NCBI GenBank assembly: GCA_963281255.1
Contig: OY725501.1
Coordinates: 3,325,674-3,389,673 of the forward strand
Origin: Aphrocallistes beatrix
Taxonomy: Eukaryota; Porifera; Hexactinellida; Sceptrulophora; Aphrocallistidae
DNA length: 64,000 nucleotides
Direction: 5' to 3'
Shown here: in pieces, positions 53,891-64,000 of the stretch
Layout: each line of letters begins with the position of its first letter
Position numbering within the stretch: position 1 is the stretch's first letter
The notes under the pieces: model-generated
The model's input: the letters and a program-made list of their open reading frames with translations, nothing else
Databases searched by the model: none
Told to the model about the DNA's origin: nothing
Made by a program: the position numbers and the translations under genes

Positions 53891-54952
53891 TCCAACAGGT
53901 TTAAATCAGACACATCCCATGGTATGAAGGTATATAATTGCAGTGGGATATACCGTTACTAGTTTTAATACAGTTGTTCTATACTCTGGGTTTCTGTACC
54001 TGCATTTAGCTATTAGTGTTTGTAAATTGTATTTGTATATACGCAGCTATCACACTAGCGATCTAGGAGCGTTTGTATGTTTGTACGGTGAACTGATGCA
54101 CTGATTTTATTCATGAATGTAAACAGTAGTTGATTCACTTTCTCATGCTCATTAAAGATCCTTTGTTAACGGATGGTGGCTTTCGCGAGGGAAATATTCT
54201 TTACTTTCATCTGAATATGGTTTTCTTTTATCGAATCAAATCATTATGCAATGTTTATGCTGTATAATACATCTTATTTAATCAGGTTTGCTAATTTCAT
54301 TAGTACGATTCCTCCATTTTCACCAACTTGTGAATTCTCTAAAAGTTGATGCTAATAAATTTTGGGATATCTTCCTGATCTGAATTCATCAATCAGAATA
54401 AAAAGTGTCATGCGTACAACCATGCGATATACACATTCCTTGACACCAATGTTGTTACCATTGCAAGAACAAACTCATTTTCTGTTTTGTCATAATGCAA
54501 CCTCATTGAACTATCTAATCTACAGAGCCAACTCATACATTATTTGCGATATAACAAATATCTCCAGCCGACTTGAATCCGAATAGGGCTTATCAATATT
54601 TACAGTTATTCGCTAGAAAATGCAGGATTAATTTGATATATCGACTCAGCAGTAATAATGGCTAAATCTGAGTTGAAATTCTGTCCGTTATAACGATATA
54701 GCGATTGTAATTAATATTGTATAGATCTGCTGATCGATCATTTAAATTTAAATTCCGCAGCTCCATTCTTGAATCTATCGTTGAGATGGAGTCGAACTTC
54801 GTACTAGTAAACAACATTTTTCTTGGCATTAAATATTTCTCACTTAGAGAATAAGGCTGCAGTGACAACACTTATTCGGGTATAGACCTGCAGGGGCCTT
54901 CTTCTCAGATCGACTTAAACTTAACTTAAATTTGACTTAAACTTAAACTAAA

Positions 54953-55335
54953 TACAGTGGAACCTGTATATAACGGCCACCCAAGGGACTGGACAAAATT
55001 GGCCGTTATACACAGGTGACCGTTATATACAGGTCTTAACCCTATCTAGAATGAAACAGTTACTACATGTAGTTCCATTGCTTGAAGTAATTACATGAAA
55101 CTTGTTTATCATTCGTAACATGTCCTGTAATAAACACATAAAAAGGTGAAAAAGGTGATGGCCGTTATAGACAGGTGGTGGTCGTTATAGACAGGTAGTG
55201 GCCGTTATAGACAGGTAGTGGCCGTTATAGACAGGTGATGGCCGTTATACACAGTTTAAGGGTCAGTAAGGGACTACAAAAGGGTGGCCGCTGGCCGCGT
55301 TGATCAGGTGACCGCTATACACAGGTTCAATATTA
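54953..55335. mobile_element. MITE with CAGTGGAACCTGTATA ends
   Basis: Left end TACAGTGGAACCTGTATATA; the right end has CCGCTATACACAGGTTC. The interior is filled with GGCCGTTATA units, including a 20-bp tandem array. Confidence 0.7.
55159..55256 (+). repeat. 20-bp tandem array (GGCCGTTATAGACAGGT)
   Basis: About five units of roughly 20 bp derived from the terminal repeat of the surrounding MITE. Confidence 0.8.
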
Positions 55336-56530
55336 TGGAATTTCATTAAGTTTTCTTAACTATACTTATACTTAATTCCATACTTAGTTTTTGATCTGAG
55401 AATAAGGACCCTGAATATCTTGAATTGCTAATACTAATAATTACGATAATTACCTCAGTAATCTTTCATTGCAAATCATGGAATTTATGCCAATTCTCTT
55501 TGATCACACACAATTCATCTGCAAAGAAATATATTTATCTGGAATATCATCCACTTGCGTACTCTGAATTTTAGTTATTCAACTATCCCACACGAATGAC
55601 AATTCTTAACATAACTAGCATTTCAATTCTGTTCTTGCTACTATTACTATGTGATATTCACTAATTTAATGATGGCATCAGATTAACATCTGATAATCTG
55701 CATCTATCACTCAGCTCCTCAGTATTATTTTCCCTCACACATGGAAAGTACATTCGTAATAGAGATCAGCTAAAGCTTGTTTTGATTCGTTCACTTCCAG
55801 TGCCATTACTAGGATAATACCCTTTCATAAGAAATAAAAGAATCAATTTACACTTTCCTCAGCAATGATTTTTCTACAAATCTCATTATTACCCATCCGT
55901 TAGCCGAATTGTTTTTTTCTTCTTGGATGATTTCAGCATTTGCTTAAGCAATTTTATTATTTTGAGAATTTTAATAATCTCTTCGAATTGTAAATTAGTA
56001 TTTATCTTGATTGGCAGTAATTTGTTAATAGCTCGTGAAAGTGAATGTTTTATAAGACATTATTCCATCTACGCTCATTCAGTTTGCAATTTCGATGCTA
56101 AAAACGCATTCAAAATACCTTTAAATACTTAGTCAAGGTGTGAAAATATTAATATAGTAGAACCTCGTTAATACGAACACGGATAACGAGAAACCTGACA
56201 ATACGAACAGATATTTTATCCCAAACGGAGGAAAATTCAAATCGAGCAAAATTCGACCGTTCGTGGTTCATATTAACAATACTCTTCTCTTTGTATATTT
56301 ACAATTTAAGTTATGAAACAATGGAAAAGGGATCATAAACTTGATAGGAATATGATCGTACATCCATAAGTGAACTCTGTAGGAGCTGCACTGAAACAAA
56401 TTGTGAAGAATTTCAGATTCTTTGTCAGTATCAACAACAGTTGACAATATTCATGTTTCGTAATACTGTACACTGTTACTATTCTATTATTAACCCCAGT
56501 CTCAACGCACTGCTAGTGTAGAGTAGAGCT

Positions 56531-59500
56531 ATGTCGGTAGAAGGCCCAGAGCGAGGGAGCCACACCCCCACCGATCAGCCACCGCCGCAGAGCCAGCTGT
56601 TCCAGTACGACATTCTGGACGAGAAGGACGCCACAGAGAAGAAACTGGAGGAGTGTTTCCACCGGTTTAGTCACATGGTGGAAGAGGGGGCGGGGCAAGA
56701 GGGGGATCAGTACGCAATGCTATATCAGGTCAACAATACAACTATTCCACATTCCTAATACGTAATACATAGTATGATTTGCATGTTCAATTGAAAGTTA
56801 TGCAATTAGAAATGACAGATTACGACTTTTCCCAGATCTGTAATTTTATTATACTATCATAAACCTAATCTCCTTTCTCTCTGATAGTTTGCTAGTTTGA
56901 AGATATTTGTTTATTTATTATAATACTCTTCTTAGGTGGTTAATAAATCGATGGATGAGTATAAGAATGTGTGTCTAGCCATGATGTACTCTCTCCTCAC
57001 AGACAAACAGACCGCTTCCAAATGGTGCGAGGCTCTGTTTGTCCTGTCCAGAGACAACATGAGCTACTTCCTGAGACAGCTTACTGTGAGTTACACCATG
57101 GATGCATAGAATATATGGGAATGCCATACAAGTCTTCTAGCCTAATCCAATGGATCCTAGTCACTGGGAGTTAACCTGTATTATATACAAGGCTACCGTG
57201 TCATATGCCTCATTCCAATTTGATACATACTAACCGAAGTGTGTCTTGTTTATATCAACGGATTCTGAAATTTGTAGGAAACCATTACACTTAGAATTTG
57301 ATACACATATACAAGTTCAAAAGCAGTGCATCCTGCAAAGTAATATGTGCCATTAACTACTTCAGTAGTTATACTTAAATCTATAAACAGGACATAGGTA
57401 ACAGTACACGATATTAACAATAAGTATTCATATCCACATGGCAGCAGTAATGACCAGGAATGGAAATAACATTTACTGTTAAGTGACAGTTAACAGCTTC
57501 TGTTGTTACCAGCATTGCTACTAGGGTTTTTAATCCCGGGATTCCCGATCCCGGGATCCCGGATTGTTTTAGTCCGGGATTGAATCCCGGGATTCATTTT
57601 TCAATCCCGGGATACTGATGATTAATGCAGTTTATATATCACACATGTCTATGTCTATTGGTTTGTAATACAGGGTTTCCCATAATTGGATGAAATAGTG
57701 ATTCAATATATATAACACACTTTGATTAATATACTATACAAAGTTGTGATACTAATAATATGGTCAAATTGAACTTGCAAGGACCTTTCTGATGTATTAT
57801 AAAAGTGTTTGTATGTGACTCTTACACTACAAATTTACAAATATCTATATGATGGCTGAGAAAAACGTGTATCAAAATTTTGCAGGTTCACCCATTTGGA
57901 AATATTTCAAGCGTTCCCTATGTGGGAAATTAGCTGTGTAATTCATGTAGTAAACAGCTTAAGTGCGAAGGTGGATCCACTAAAGGATTGCACATTCATT
58001 TAAGAACGATCCACAAAATCGACCTATCTAAACGCACTGATACGAAAGAAACAAGCGCGGAAGTCTCTAACTCTCAAATGCCCATCTCAAATGCTAATAG
58101 TAAACTAGATCTTTGCATGAACGAAATAGTCACGTTATATTAAACTATATACAAATACTAGCATACCAATTCTTGAAAATTACTAATCCCGGGATTCAGA
58201 ATTTGTCAATCCCGAAATCCCGGGATTGGAATTTTAGACCGGGATTAAAAACCCTAATTGCTACCATCTCCGTTTACAGAATTAGCCTTCATTACAACAA
58301 TTCTCATTGTTACTACGAATTCTAGGCCTTTAGTAATAAACACACCATGAATTAATGGTATAATGATATTAACTGCATCAATAACTACAAAAGTCTATTC
58401 CACTAGTTGATCATAACAGACAAGTTTCCCAAACTGCTAGCGAGTCCAAGAGAACAGCTGTACTGGCTGACGAACCACATGGTCACGAAGGACATAGTGG
58501 GGGTGGACAAGCTCTGTGTTAATCTGATGAAACAGGTAAACCCCGCTCAGTTGTGTAAATCTATTTTAAAAACAATATTAACTCCATGGATACCAGTTGT
58601 AATAAAAGCTATGTATAATAATCTAACTTCTTATGTGATTATCCTTAATGATAATAAATAATTACAGCTTACAAAGAAGTAACCAATGTCTAAATTACTG
58701 TCGGCCCCCGAATATTCTCCCCCAAGAGGGTCCAAACTTTTTCTGCTTCTCTTAGGATAGTGTTCACAGCAAATTAATCCTTCCTCCCTCTATTACTCCC
58801 ACAGATACAATCCGGAGACATTTCAGACTCCAACATTTGGCTTGCTGACAGCATGCTGCAGCTGTTATGTGGGAACAAGACCTGGATGCTGTCACAGCCT
58901 TTCCTGATGCCCACAACCCTCTACATCTATCTGAGATTGATAGCTGAGCATAATGCACCCAACTTGCACGTGCTGAGGCAGAATGAAGTGGATTTCTGTG
59001 TCGGTATGCTTAGAGAGAGGTTAGATACTACCGAAGGGATCTATTAAAATTTGCCCCTGGAATTTTTCTATTTATAGTAACTACCCCAAACTTATATGGC
59101 TTCCCCGTTAAAAATAGCTTAAACCGGAAATGACACAACAAATTCCTGGGGCAAAGAAGGGATATTATATAATATATACAGTCGACTCCGCTTAATCGGG
59201 TCACTGTTTAATCGGGTCAACCGCTTAATCGGGCCACTTTTGGCAGGACCGAAATAGCTCTCACACATATAAGCTAATACAAAATATTTTCGGTTAATAG
59301 GGTTCTCCGCTTAATCGGGGCAAAATGTCCTCTGACTGTGACCTTATGTGACCCTGTGACCCTGTGACCCTGTGACCCTGTGACCCTGTGACCCTGTGAC
59401 CCTGTGACCCTATTAAGCGGAGTCGACTGTATAATATTAATGCGACTTAAATGTGCAGCGCAAGCAATAATAATTTTAATTGATTTTTAGGTTCCGGGAC

Positions 59501-62500
59501 TGCTGTCAGATTGGGAGGGACCTGCTACGCCTGCTACAGAGCGTGGCCGCCATTCCTGAGTTCTACAAGTTGTGGGAGGATATCCAGAAGGATCCTACCT
59601 CTCTGGATCCATCCTTCACGGTCTACCAGCTGCTCGCTACTCCCACTGACAAGCAGTTCGTCTCTCTCAGAATCACGCCAGATATGGATCTGAAACTCCG
59701 GTTCCTCGCAGATAAAGTCAAATTCGGAATGCAGAGAAGGCGAGTATTGTTCTAACCTGTTTATACGTAAACAGAATCTGAGTTGTTGTTCTAACCTGTT
59801 CTAACCTGTTTATACGTAAACAGAATCTGAGTTGTTGCTAGTTTATTCTTGATTCTTGATTCTTAATTAACTATGGTTGCCCTGGGATTTTTCTATTTAT
59901 AGTAAATACCCAAATTTTTATGGCTTAAACCGGAAATGACGCGACACATTCCAGGGGCAACCGTGGGGATTAATTATATTTCAATTCAGGTATCAAGACT
60001 GGTTCCAGAGACAATATTTGTCAACACACGAGAGTCAGTTCTTCATCTCAGACATTATTCGCTACATTTGTTGTTCCATCCACCCACCCAATGAGATCAT
60101 AGGTAAACACTCTCAGTCACCCTTCACTACTCAAATCCCATAAATACTACATATTTCACTCAATATCTGAAATTCTGAATCAGCTTGCTGTTTGCGGCTA
60201 TCCCTTACTTTTCAGTGTGGAATTCGTTCTATAGTTCAGTGGTTCCCAACCTGGTGTCCATGGACCCCTTAGTGGTCCACAGAGATATCAGGGGCAGGGG
60301 CGGTCCCAGGGGGGGGGCATCCGGGGCATTTGCCCCTAGTTTGATTGTGCGGCCCCGGATTTCATTCGACCACCTAAGCCAAAATCATAGGAAGGCCCCG
60401 GATTTTTTCTCTTTTGCCCCACCTCGCCCCGATTTGGAAAATTCCTGTGACCGCCCGAAGGGGGTCCACAGAATTCGAAATTTTCTATTACGGTTAATAG
60501 GAAGGGGTCACAAAATATAGGAAATTGCTATAAGGGGGTACACAGTCAGAAAAGGTTGAAAACCGCTGCTATAGTTCCTCTGTGTTATTGAGTATGTACA
60601 GGCAGTGACGTGGTTCAACGCTGGGCGCTTATTGGCTGGCTACACAGTCTCTGCACCACTCAGACTTCGATGGCAGAGGCTAGGCTGGCGCTCTTCTACG
60701 ACTACCTGGCCTACGACCCGGACCAGCACAAGATCATGAACGTAGAGCCGGCCATTCTGCTCATGCACCATTCAGTGCGCACTCACACTGCCATGGTAGC
60801 GAGTCTGCTCGAGTTCATCTGTAAGATAGTGGACGAGTATCTGCCAGGCTATGAGAGTAAGCTCCTGCAAGGTACGTGATTGAACAGTTGCACCTATAAA
60901 GCATTTCTGTGTAAATGCTCTTCAAGGTATTATAAGTCTCCCAGAGATACGCTCCTAATCTAAAATTTCTAAATTTTAATGCGCCCAAATCGATAAATAT
61001 ACTACATAATATTGGGTTAATTGATAATTCCTTGATGCTCTTATATTAGGGAAGGGTGTGGTTTTAATTCATGATTGTTACTACCAGGGGCGCCGAACTT
61101 TTCGAAATATATGGGTCATTTTGGCGTTCTAGGGGGGGGCTCAGCCCTAAAATTTGTATTGCGTCTATGGGCCATCTTCGATCCCAGGGGGGGCTTGAGC
61201 CCCCCCTGGGTTCGGCGCCTATGGTTACTACTATTCGTTGGTTTTGATCTACGTACTTATTGGAAGCATGACAGCGGATATAAATAGAGCGGAGGAGGAT
61301 TATTAACAAAACTTTCAGACACATTTCCGCCATTTTTCTTTGCCATATCCGTCTTTTAATAACTTGTTCAGTAATGTAGCATCCAATTCTCAGTTGCATA
61401 AGTAGTATGTTAATGTATAATGGATCGTTAGTTACATATTATCGCCCATTCGGATTCCTTTATGAGCTGTCTACTGACAATTCAGTGACGTTGCAATTCA
61501 TTCATTTCAGTGCTTCTATCATTTCAAGAAGAATCCTAGAGAAGTGTAATATGTCAACACAAGTCGCGTTAAATATCCTGTTCTTTCCTTATGCTCTGTA
61601 TTTCTAGTGCACTGGAATACCATTAAAACATTCGAACTATTTATTTATATTTAACATTGGACAGGTTTCAAGTCTGCATTCACAGACATAACTAACAAAA
61701 AGGTGGTCACCACTCTCTCCTTCCTTTTCGAGAACCCGATCCTAGATATCAACCTGCGCTGTATGATCAAGCAGAAGTTTCCCGAATTCCTATCGCCCCT
61801 TGGTGTTGAGGGGGGATTTAAACACGAAATTCCGGATGACATCACAGACATGAGCACAGTCAATCCAACACCTCCCATCTCCTTCAAGCAGGACGCAGAG
61901 GATATGAGTATGGGACTGCTGGACTCCCCCACTCTAGAGATAGACAATGAGCTGGAAGGAAAGGCTGAGTGAGTCTGAACAGAGTAGTACAGTAGGCATC
62001 AGTTATAAATAAGCACGCACATCCGATTTGTATATATGAAACCGAAAAAACTTTATCCAGAAGTGTAATACAGTAAATTTAAGAAATCTAGCGAAGAGTT
62101 CAATTTCTCTCATGATATAGATTACAAAGGCATATAAATTAGATGATTGCACAATGTCCTATCTCATTTTCATGTTAGTTAATTATCTACGTTTCTTAGA
62201 TTTTCTGATTCGGACGAAGAAGGTAAGCCTCCTTCCCCTCTTAGGCCCTCCCCCATCACTCCTCCCGAGGAGATGGAGGCCATCTCCGAACAGGCAACCA
62301 GCTCAGAACTATCCGCATATCCTATCGAGGAAGTGCCGGATGAAGCCTTCAATGAACCGGTACGTACCCCCCTGTCAGAAGATGGTTCCATATTCGAACT
62401 CTCGAACCCCGATCTCGCCGACAAACTGAACCTCCTCAAATCGTACTCCGGTTTAGATGAATTCCCGGGTGAACTGGAGCTTTTCTTAAAGGGGATCGAC

Positions 62501-63740
62501 TTCCGAGGCCAAGATGAGAACTCCACCTCCCAAATCACAACCTGTCTCGCTTCTCTCCTCTCCTCAGAGCTGCACCCCTCCGCCATTGCCAAGGAAGTGC
62601 AGAAACCCGTCAACTCGCAAGACAACGAAATTACTGACATGGAAATCCCCGTCTCTCCATCGACACAAGTCACGCTATTCCGTCTTGCGGTGGAAGACCC
62701 TAACGTCATGCTACTCCTACAGAAGCTAGCTCAGTACATCCCCATGATCGGATTCACATTCCTCGTTTTCCTCTCTGAGAGTGAAAAGGACGATTTCAGT
62801 CTTTATTTCGACTATGCAGAACCTAACGACTGCAAGGGACAATTGGTACGCGATCTAACGACAGGTGCTGAAATGGCTATTGACACCTTTTTCAAGCTAT
62901 TGCCTCGTCTGTACAAGGATTGCTCTGAGCACATGGTGGGAAACGGGGAGGTGTTGAAAGTGGTGGTGGCTAGCTTGGATCCATCCAACCTACACGAATT
63001 GGTGTGCGGACTCACAATGCAGGAATTCTCCGTGTTCGGTCAGAATAACGCAGAGCAAGTAAGCAACTGTGAATTAATGAGATTGTCTCTTGACTCACGA
63101 GGTACAGTTTAACAGATATTTCTATTAGGTTCTGCTGAAGAGTTTGGAGTGGGAGACTTTTGAGCAGATCTGTGTTTGGCAGCTGTTAGAAGCTGAGAGT
63201 GTGCCTGTGGCAGAGGTTCTACCCATCGTCCCGTACCTCTCTAAAGGGGACCAATACGAGTCCTTAACTGGACTCATCCTCTACCTCAAATCACTCAGTC
63301 CGGAAGGTCCAATCCTCAAAGCTCTGGTCGCATCGCTCCCGGATTCTCCCGGTGTGCACAGCCTGCTCCTGCACTGGACCCACAAAGTCCCTGAAACCCT
63401 CGCGCGGGCACTCACCTCCTTGCTGCATCAGCTGGGAGAGACGAACTCTGAACTCCACACTGTGGCACTGAGACACATTGTGGCTGTCCATAACCGAACC
63501 GACGAATTTCTGAATGTGCTCAAAGACGCAGATCTAGTTAAACGCCTTTTAGATCTTTTAGATGGCAACGACTCTCTGAAAGAGGAATTTGAATCTTTTT
63601 TTACTTCTCTACAACAAACCAAGACCTCCAGACGCAAGAGTCCTCAGAAAGGGGGAGAATCCGCTCTGAAACGGAGCGGAGACACAGTCAAGATGGGTCC
63701 CAAAACTACTAAGAAAAGACGCCGACTTAATAATGACTGA
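56531..63740 (+). CDS. INTS3: Integrator complex subunit 3, ten exons
   Basis: Exons 56531-56728, 56936-57085, 58407-58535, 58805-59019, 59491-59739, 59990-60102, 60602-60871, 61665-61968, 62200-63058 and 63129-63740 join in frame to about 1032 residues (human about 1040). Landmarks are YTYLRLI-like YIYLRLIAEH, EVDFCVGMLRERF, RYQDWFQRQYLST, WALIGWLHSLC and KSLEWETFEQ. INTS3 serves the Integrator RNA-processing complex and the SOSS single-strand DNA complex. A Ser/Asp-rich linker (about 61880-62280) separates the helical repeats, and the tail ends in a basic KKRRR nuclear signal. Intron 5 starts with GC (AAG|GCGAGT), the only non-GT donor in the window. Introns 2, 4, 5, 6 and 7 hold transposon fragments. 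Confidence 0.94.
57522..58256. mobile_element. hAT element with BED zinc-finger remnant, INTS3 intron 2
   Basis: Ends TAGGGTTTTTAATCCCGGG and CCGGGATTAAAAACCCTA are flanked by the perfect 8-bp duplication ATTGCTAC (57514-57521 and 58257-58264). At about 57885-58020 a decayed frame still reads as a BED-type zinc finger (SPIWKYF, then CNSCSKQLKCEGGSTKGL, then HLRTIH), interrupted by a stop. This links the element to hAT transposases and makes it a deletion derivative of an autonomous copy. Confidence 0.9.
59051..59154. mobile_element. TTGCCCCTGG-end MITE, INTS3 intron 4
   Basis: Starts TTGCCCCTGGAATTTTTC and ends ATTCCTGGGGCAA; contains CTATTTATAGTAA and TTAAACCGGAAATGAC as in the other copies. 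Confidence 0.75.
59177..59431. mobile_element. Pogo/Tigger-like MITE with internal tandem expansion
   Basis: Close copy of 27401-27592 with the same TACAGTCGACTCCGCTTAAT ends and TA flanks, but about 60 bp longer because of an 8-bp repeat (59347-59410). Confidence 0.9.
59347..59410 (+). repeat. 8-bp tandem repeat, eight copies
   Basis: Eight TGTGACCC units; the sister element at 27401 has one, so the expansion happened after insertion. Confidence 0.95.
59752..59837 (+). repeat. 49-bp-period tandem duplication after the GC donor
   Basis: Segments 59752-59788 and 59801-59837 are identical (CTAACCTGTTTATACG, continuing to AGTTGTTG). They lie in INTS3 intron 5, 12 bp downstream of its GC donor. 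Confidence 0.9.
59877..59960. mobile_element. TTGCCCTGG-end MITE, INTS3 intron 5
   Basis: Ends TTGCCCTGGGA and ATTCCAGGGGCAA, with CTATTTATAGTAAATACCC inside. It abuts the 3' splice region of the intron (acceptor at 59989). Confidence 0.75.
60237..60568. mobile_element. hAT Charlie-type MITE with perfect TSD, INTS3 intron 6
   Basis: Ends CAGTGGTTCCCAACC and GGTTGAAAACCGCTG; the flanking 8-bp repeat CTATAGTT is perfect (60229-60236 and 60569-60576). It is interrupted by a second element at 60295-60456. It ends about 30 bp before the exon 7 acceptor. Confidence 0.9.
60295..60456. mobile_element. Element nested in the Charlie-type MITE
   Basis: Comparison with the empty copy at 41551-41719 shows extra sequence starting CAGGGGCGGTCCC and ending CTGTGACCGCCC, an imperfect inverted-repeat pair. 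The interior is GC-rich (GGCCCCGGATTT twice). The hAT class is inferred from its ends. Confidence 0.75.
61085..61223. mobile_element. hAT-like MITE with perfect 8-bp TSD, INTS3 intron 7
   Basis: Ends CAGGGGCGCCGAAC and GTTCGGCGCCTATG; flanks GTTACTAC at 61077-61084 and 61224-61231 are identical. Same family as 42153-42298, inverted. Confidence 0.9.
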
Positions 63741-63863
63741 ATCACTTTGATTAAAACTTGGTTTGCAGTAGTATCTGCTTTCTACTGACCTTTTCCAAAA
63801 TCTACTTTTGAATCCTTTAATTACTAACTCAGTTCGTTAGATCTGGGAGGGAACCATTATAAT

Positions 63864-63931
63864 ATGTCCAAAAATTTCGGGCGACAGACCGATAGTGCAG
63901 CTCCAGGAAGTGACTCGAAGGAACAAGAAAT
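63864..63931 (+). CDS. Possible first exon of a downstream gene
   Basis: ATG at 63864 opens a short, codon-like frame (MSKNFGRQTDSAAPGSDSKE) that ends at a candidate donor AAAT|GTGAAT. It continues beyond the window if real. No family is recognised. Confidence 0.2.
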
Positions 63932-64000
63932 GTGAATACCGGAATACATCGGGAAATACTCATTTTAGGGCATGGATCTACATATTAAAATACCGTTTAT

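Larger units (their letters stand above)
53891..56530. other. Intergenic region between PPP4R1 and INTS3
   Basis: AT-rich, with a TA-flanked MITE carrying a 20-bp tandem array (54953-55335) and a half pogo-like end near 56155 (TAGTAGAACCTCGTTAATAC). No gene is supported. Confidence 0.6.

Noticed and set aside
60185-60520. 111-residue ORF in INTS3 intron 6
   Set aside because: It spans the Charlie-type MITE and its nested insert; composition follows the transposons.
62222-62243. GT...AG pair in INTS3 exon 9 as a tiny intron
   Set aside because: Only 22 bp apart and the reading frame continues through, so it is coding sequence.

Overview
The window looks like nuclear DNA of an invertebrate, possibly non-bilaterian, animal. 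It has GT-AG introns, AT-rich spacers, metazoan gene families (TRAF, DEPDC7, INTS3, PPP4R1, PDCD6) and many small non-autonomous DNA transposons. The phylum cannot be settled from the sequence; a ctenophore, sponge or cnidarian would all fit. A 200-N scaffold gap lies at 36475-36674.

Layout. 1-2.8 kb: 3' part of a disordered PUB-like protein gene (+). 3.5-6.8 kb: tandem pair of Ig-like type I membrane protein genes (-); the left copy carries a 1-base frameshift. 6.8-9.8 kb: gene-free, with duplicated anonymous repeats. 9.8-13.5 kb: intronless TOP3A (+) with an 18-copy octapeptide array and three GRF zinc fingers. 13.5-17.6 kb: repeat block holding tRNA-like repeats, a hAT-like insertion with a target-site duplication, a polypurine tract and a 40-bp satellite with higher-order structure. 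17.6-18.6 kb: PEX14 (+). 18.8-24.5 kb: ABCB9/TAPL (-, six exons) with an intronless TRAF gene nested on the same strand in intron 5. 25.0-26.5 kb: DEPDC7-like (-). 29.9-36.4 kb: divergent WRNIP1-like AAA protein (+, seven exons). 37.7-39.6 kb: intronless lid-less HSP70 with an N-terminal extension (+). 40.0-40.6 kb: PDCD6/ALG-2 (+). 41.1-53.9 kb: PPP4R1 (+, 24 exons). 56.5-63.7 kb: INTS3 (+, ten exons).

The genes are mostly unrelated housekeeping genes. TOP3A, WRNIP1 and INTS3 (also a SOSS subunit) all touch genome maintenance, but no operon-like logic is visible. Two gene architectures coexist: about eight intronless ORFs, and four genes cut into many short phase-consistent exons. For those four I joined exons by hand; all junctions keep frame, giving about 836 (ABCB9), 689 (WRNIP1), 972 (PPP4R1) and 1032 (INTS3) residues.

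The most unusual items are: a hAT-like element inserted exactly at a PPP4R1 splice donor and duplicating it; a perfect 15-bp coding hairpin in PPP4R1 exon 3; a lid-less HSP70; a WRNIP1 relative whose Walker B Glu is Asn; the Ig-like gene pair; the TRAF gene nested in TAPL; and a 280-bp higher-order satellite.
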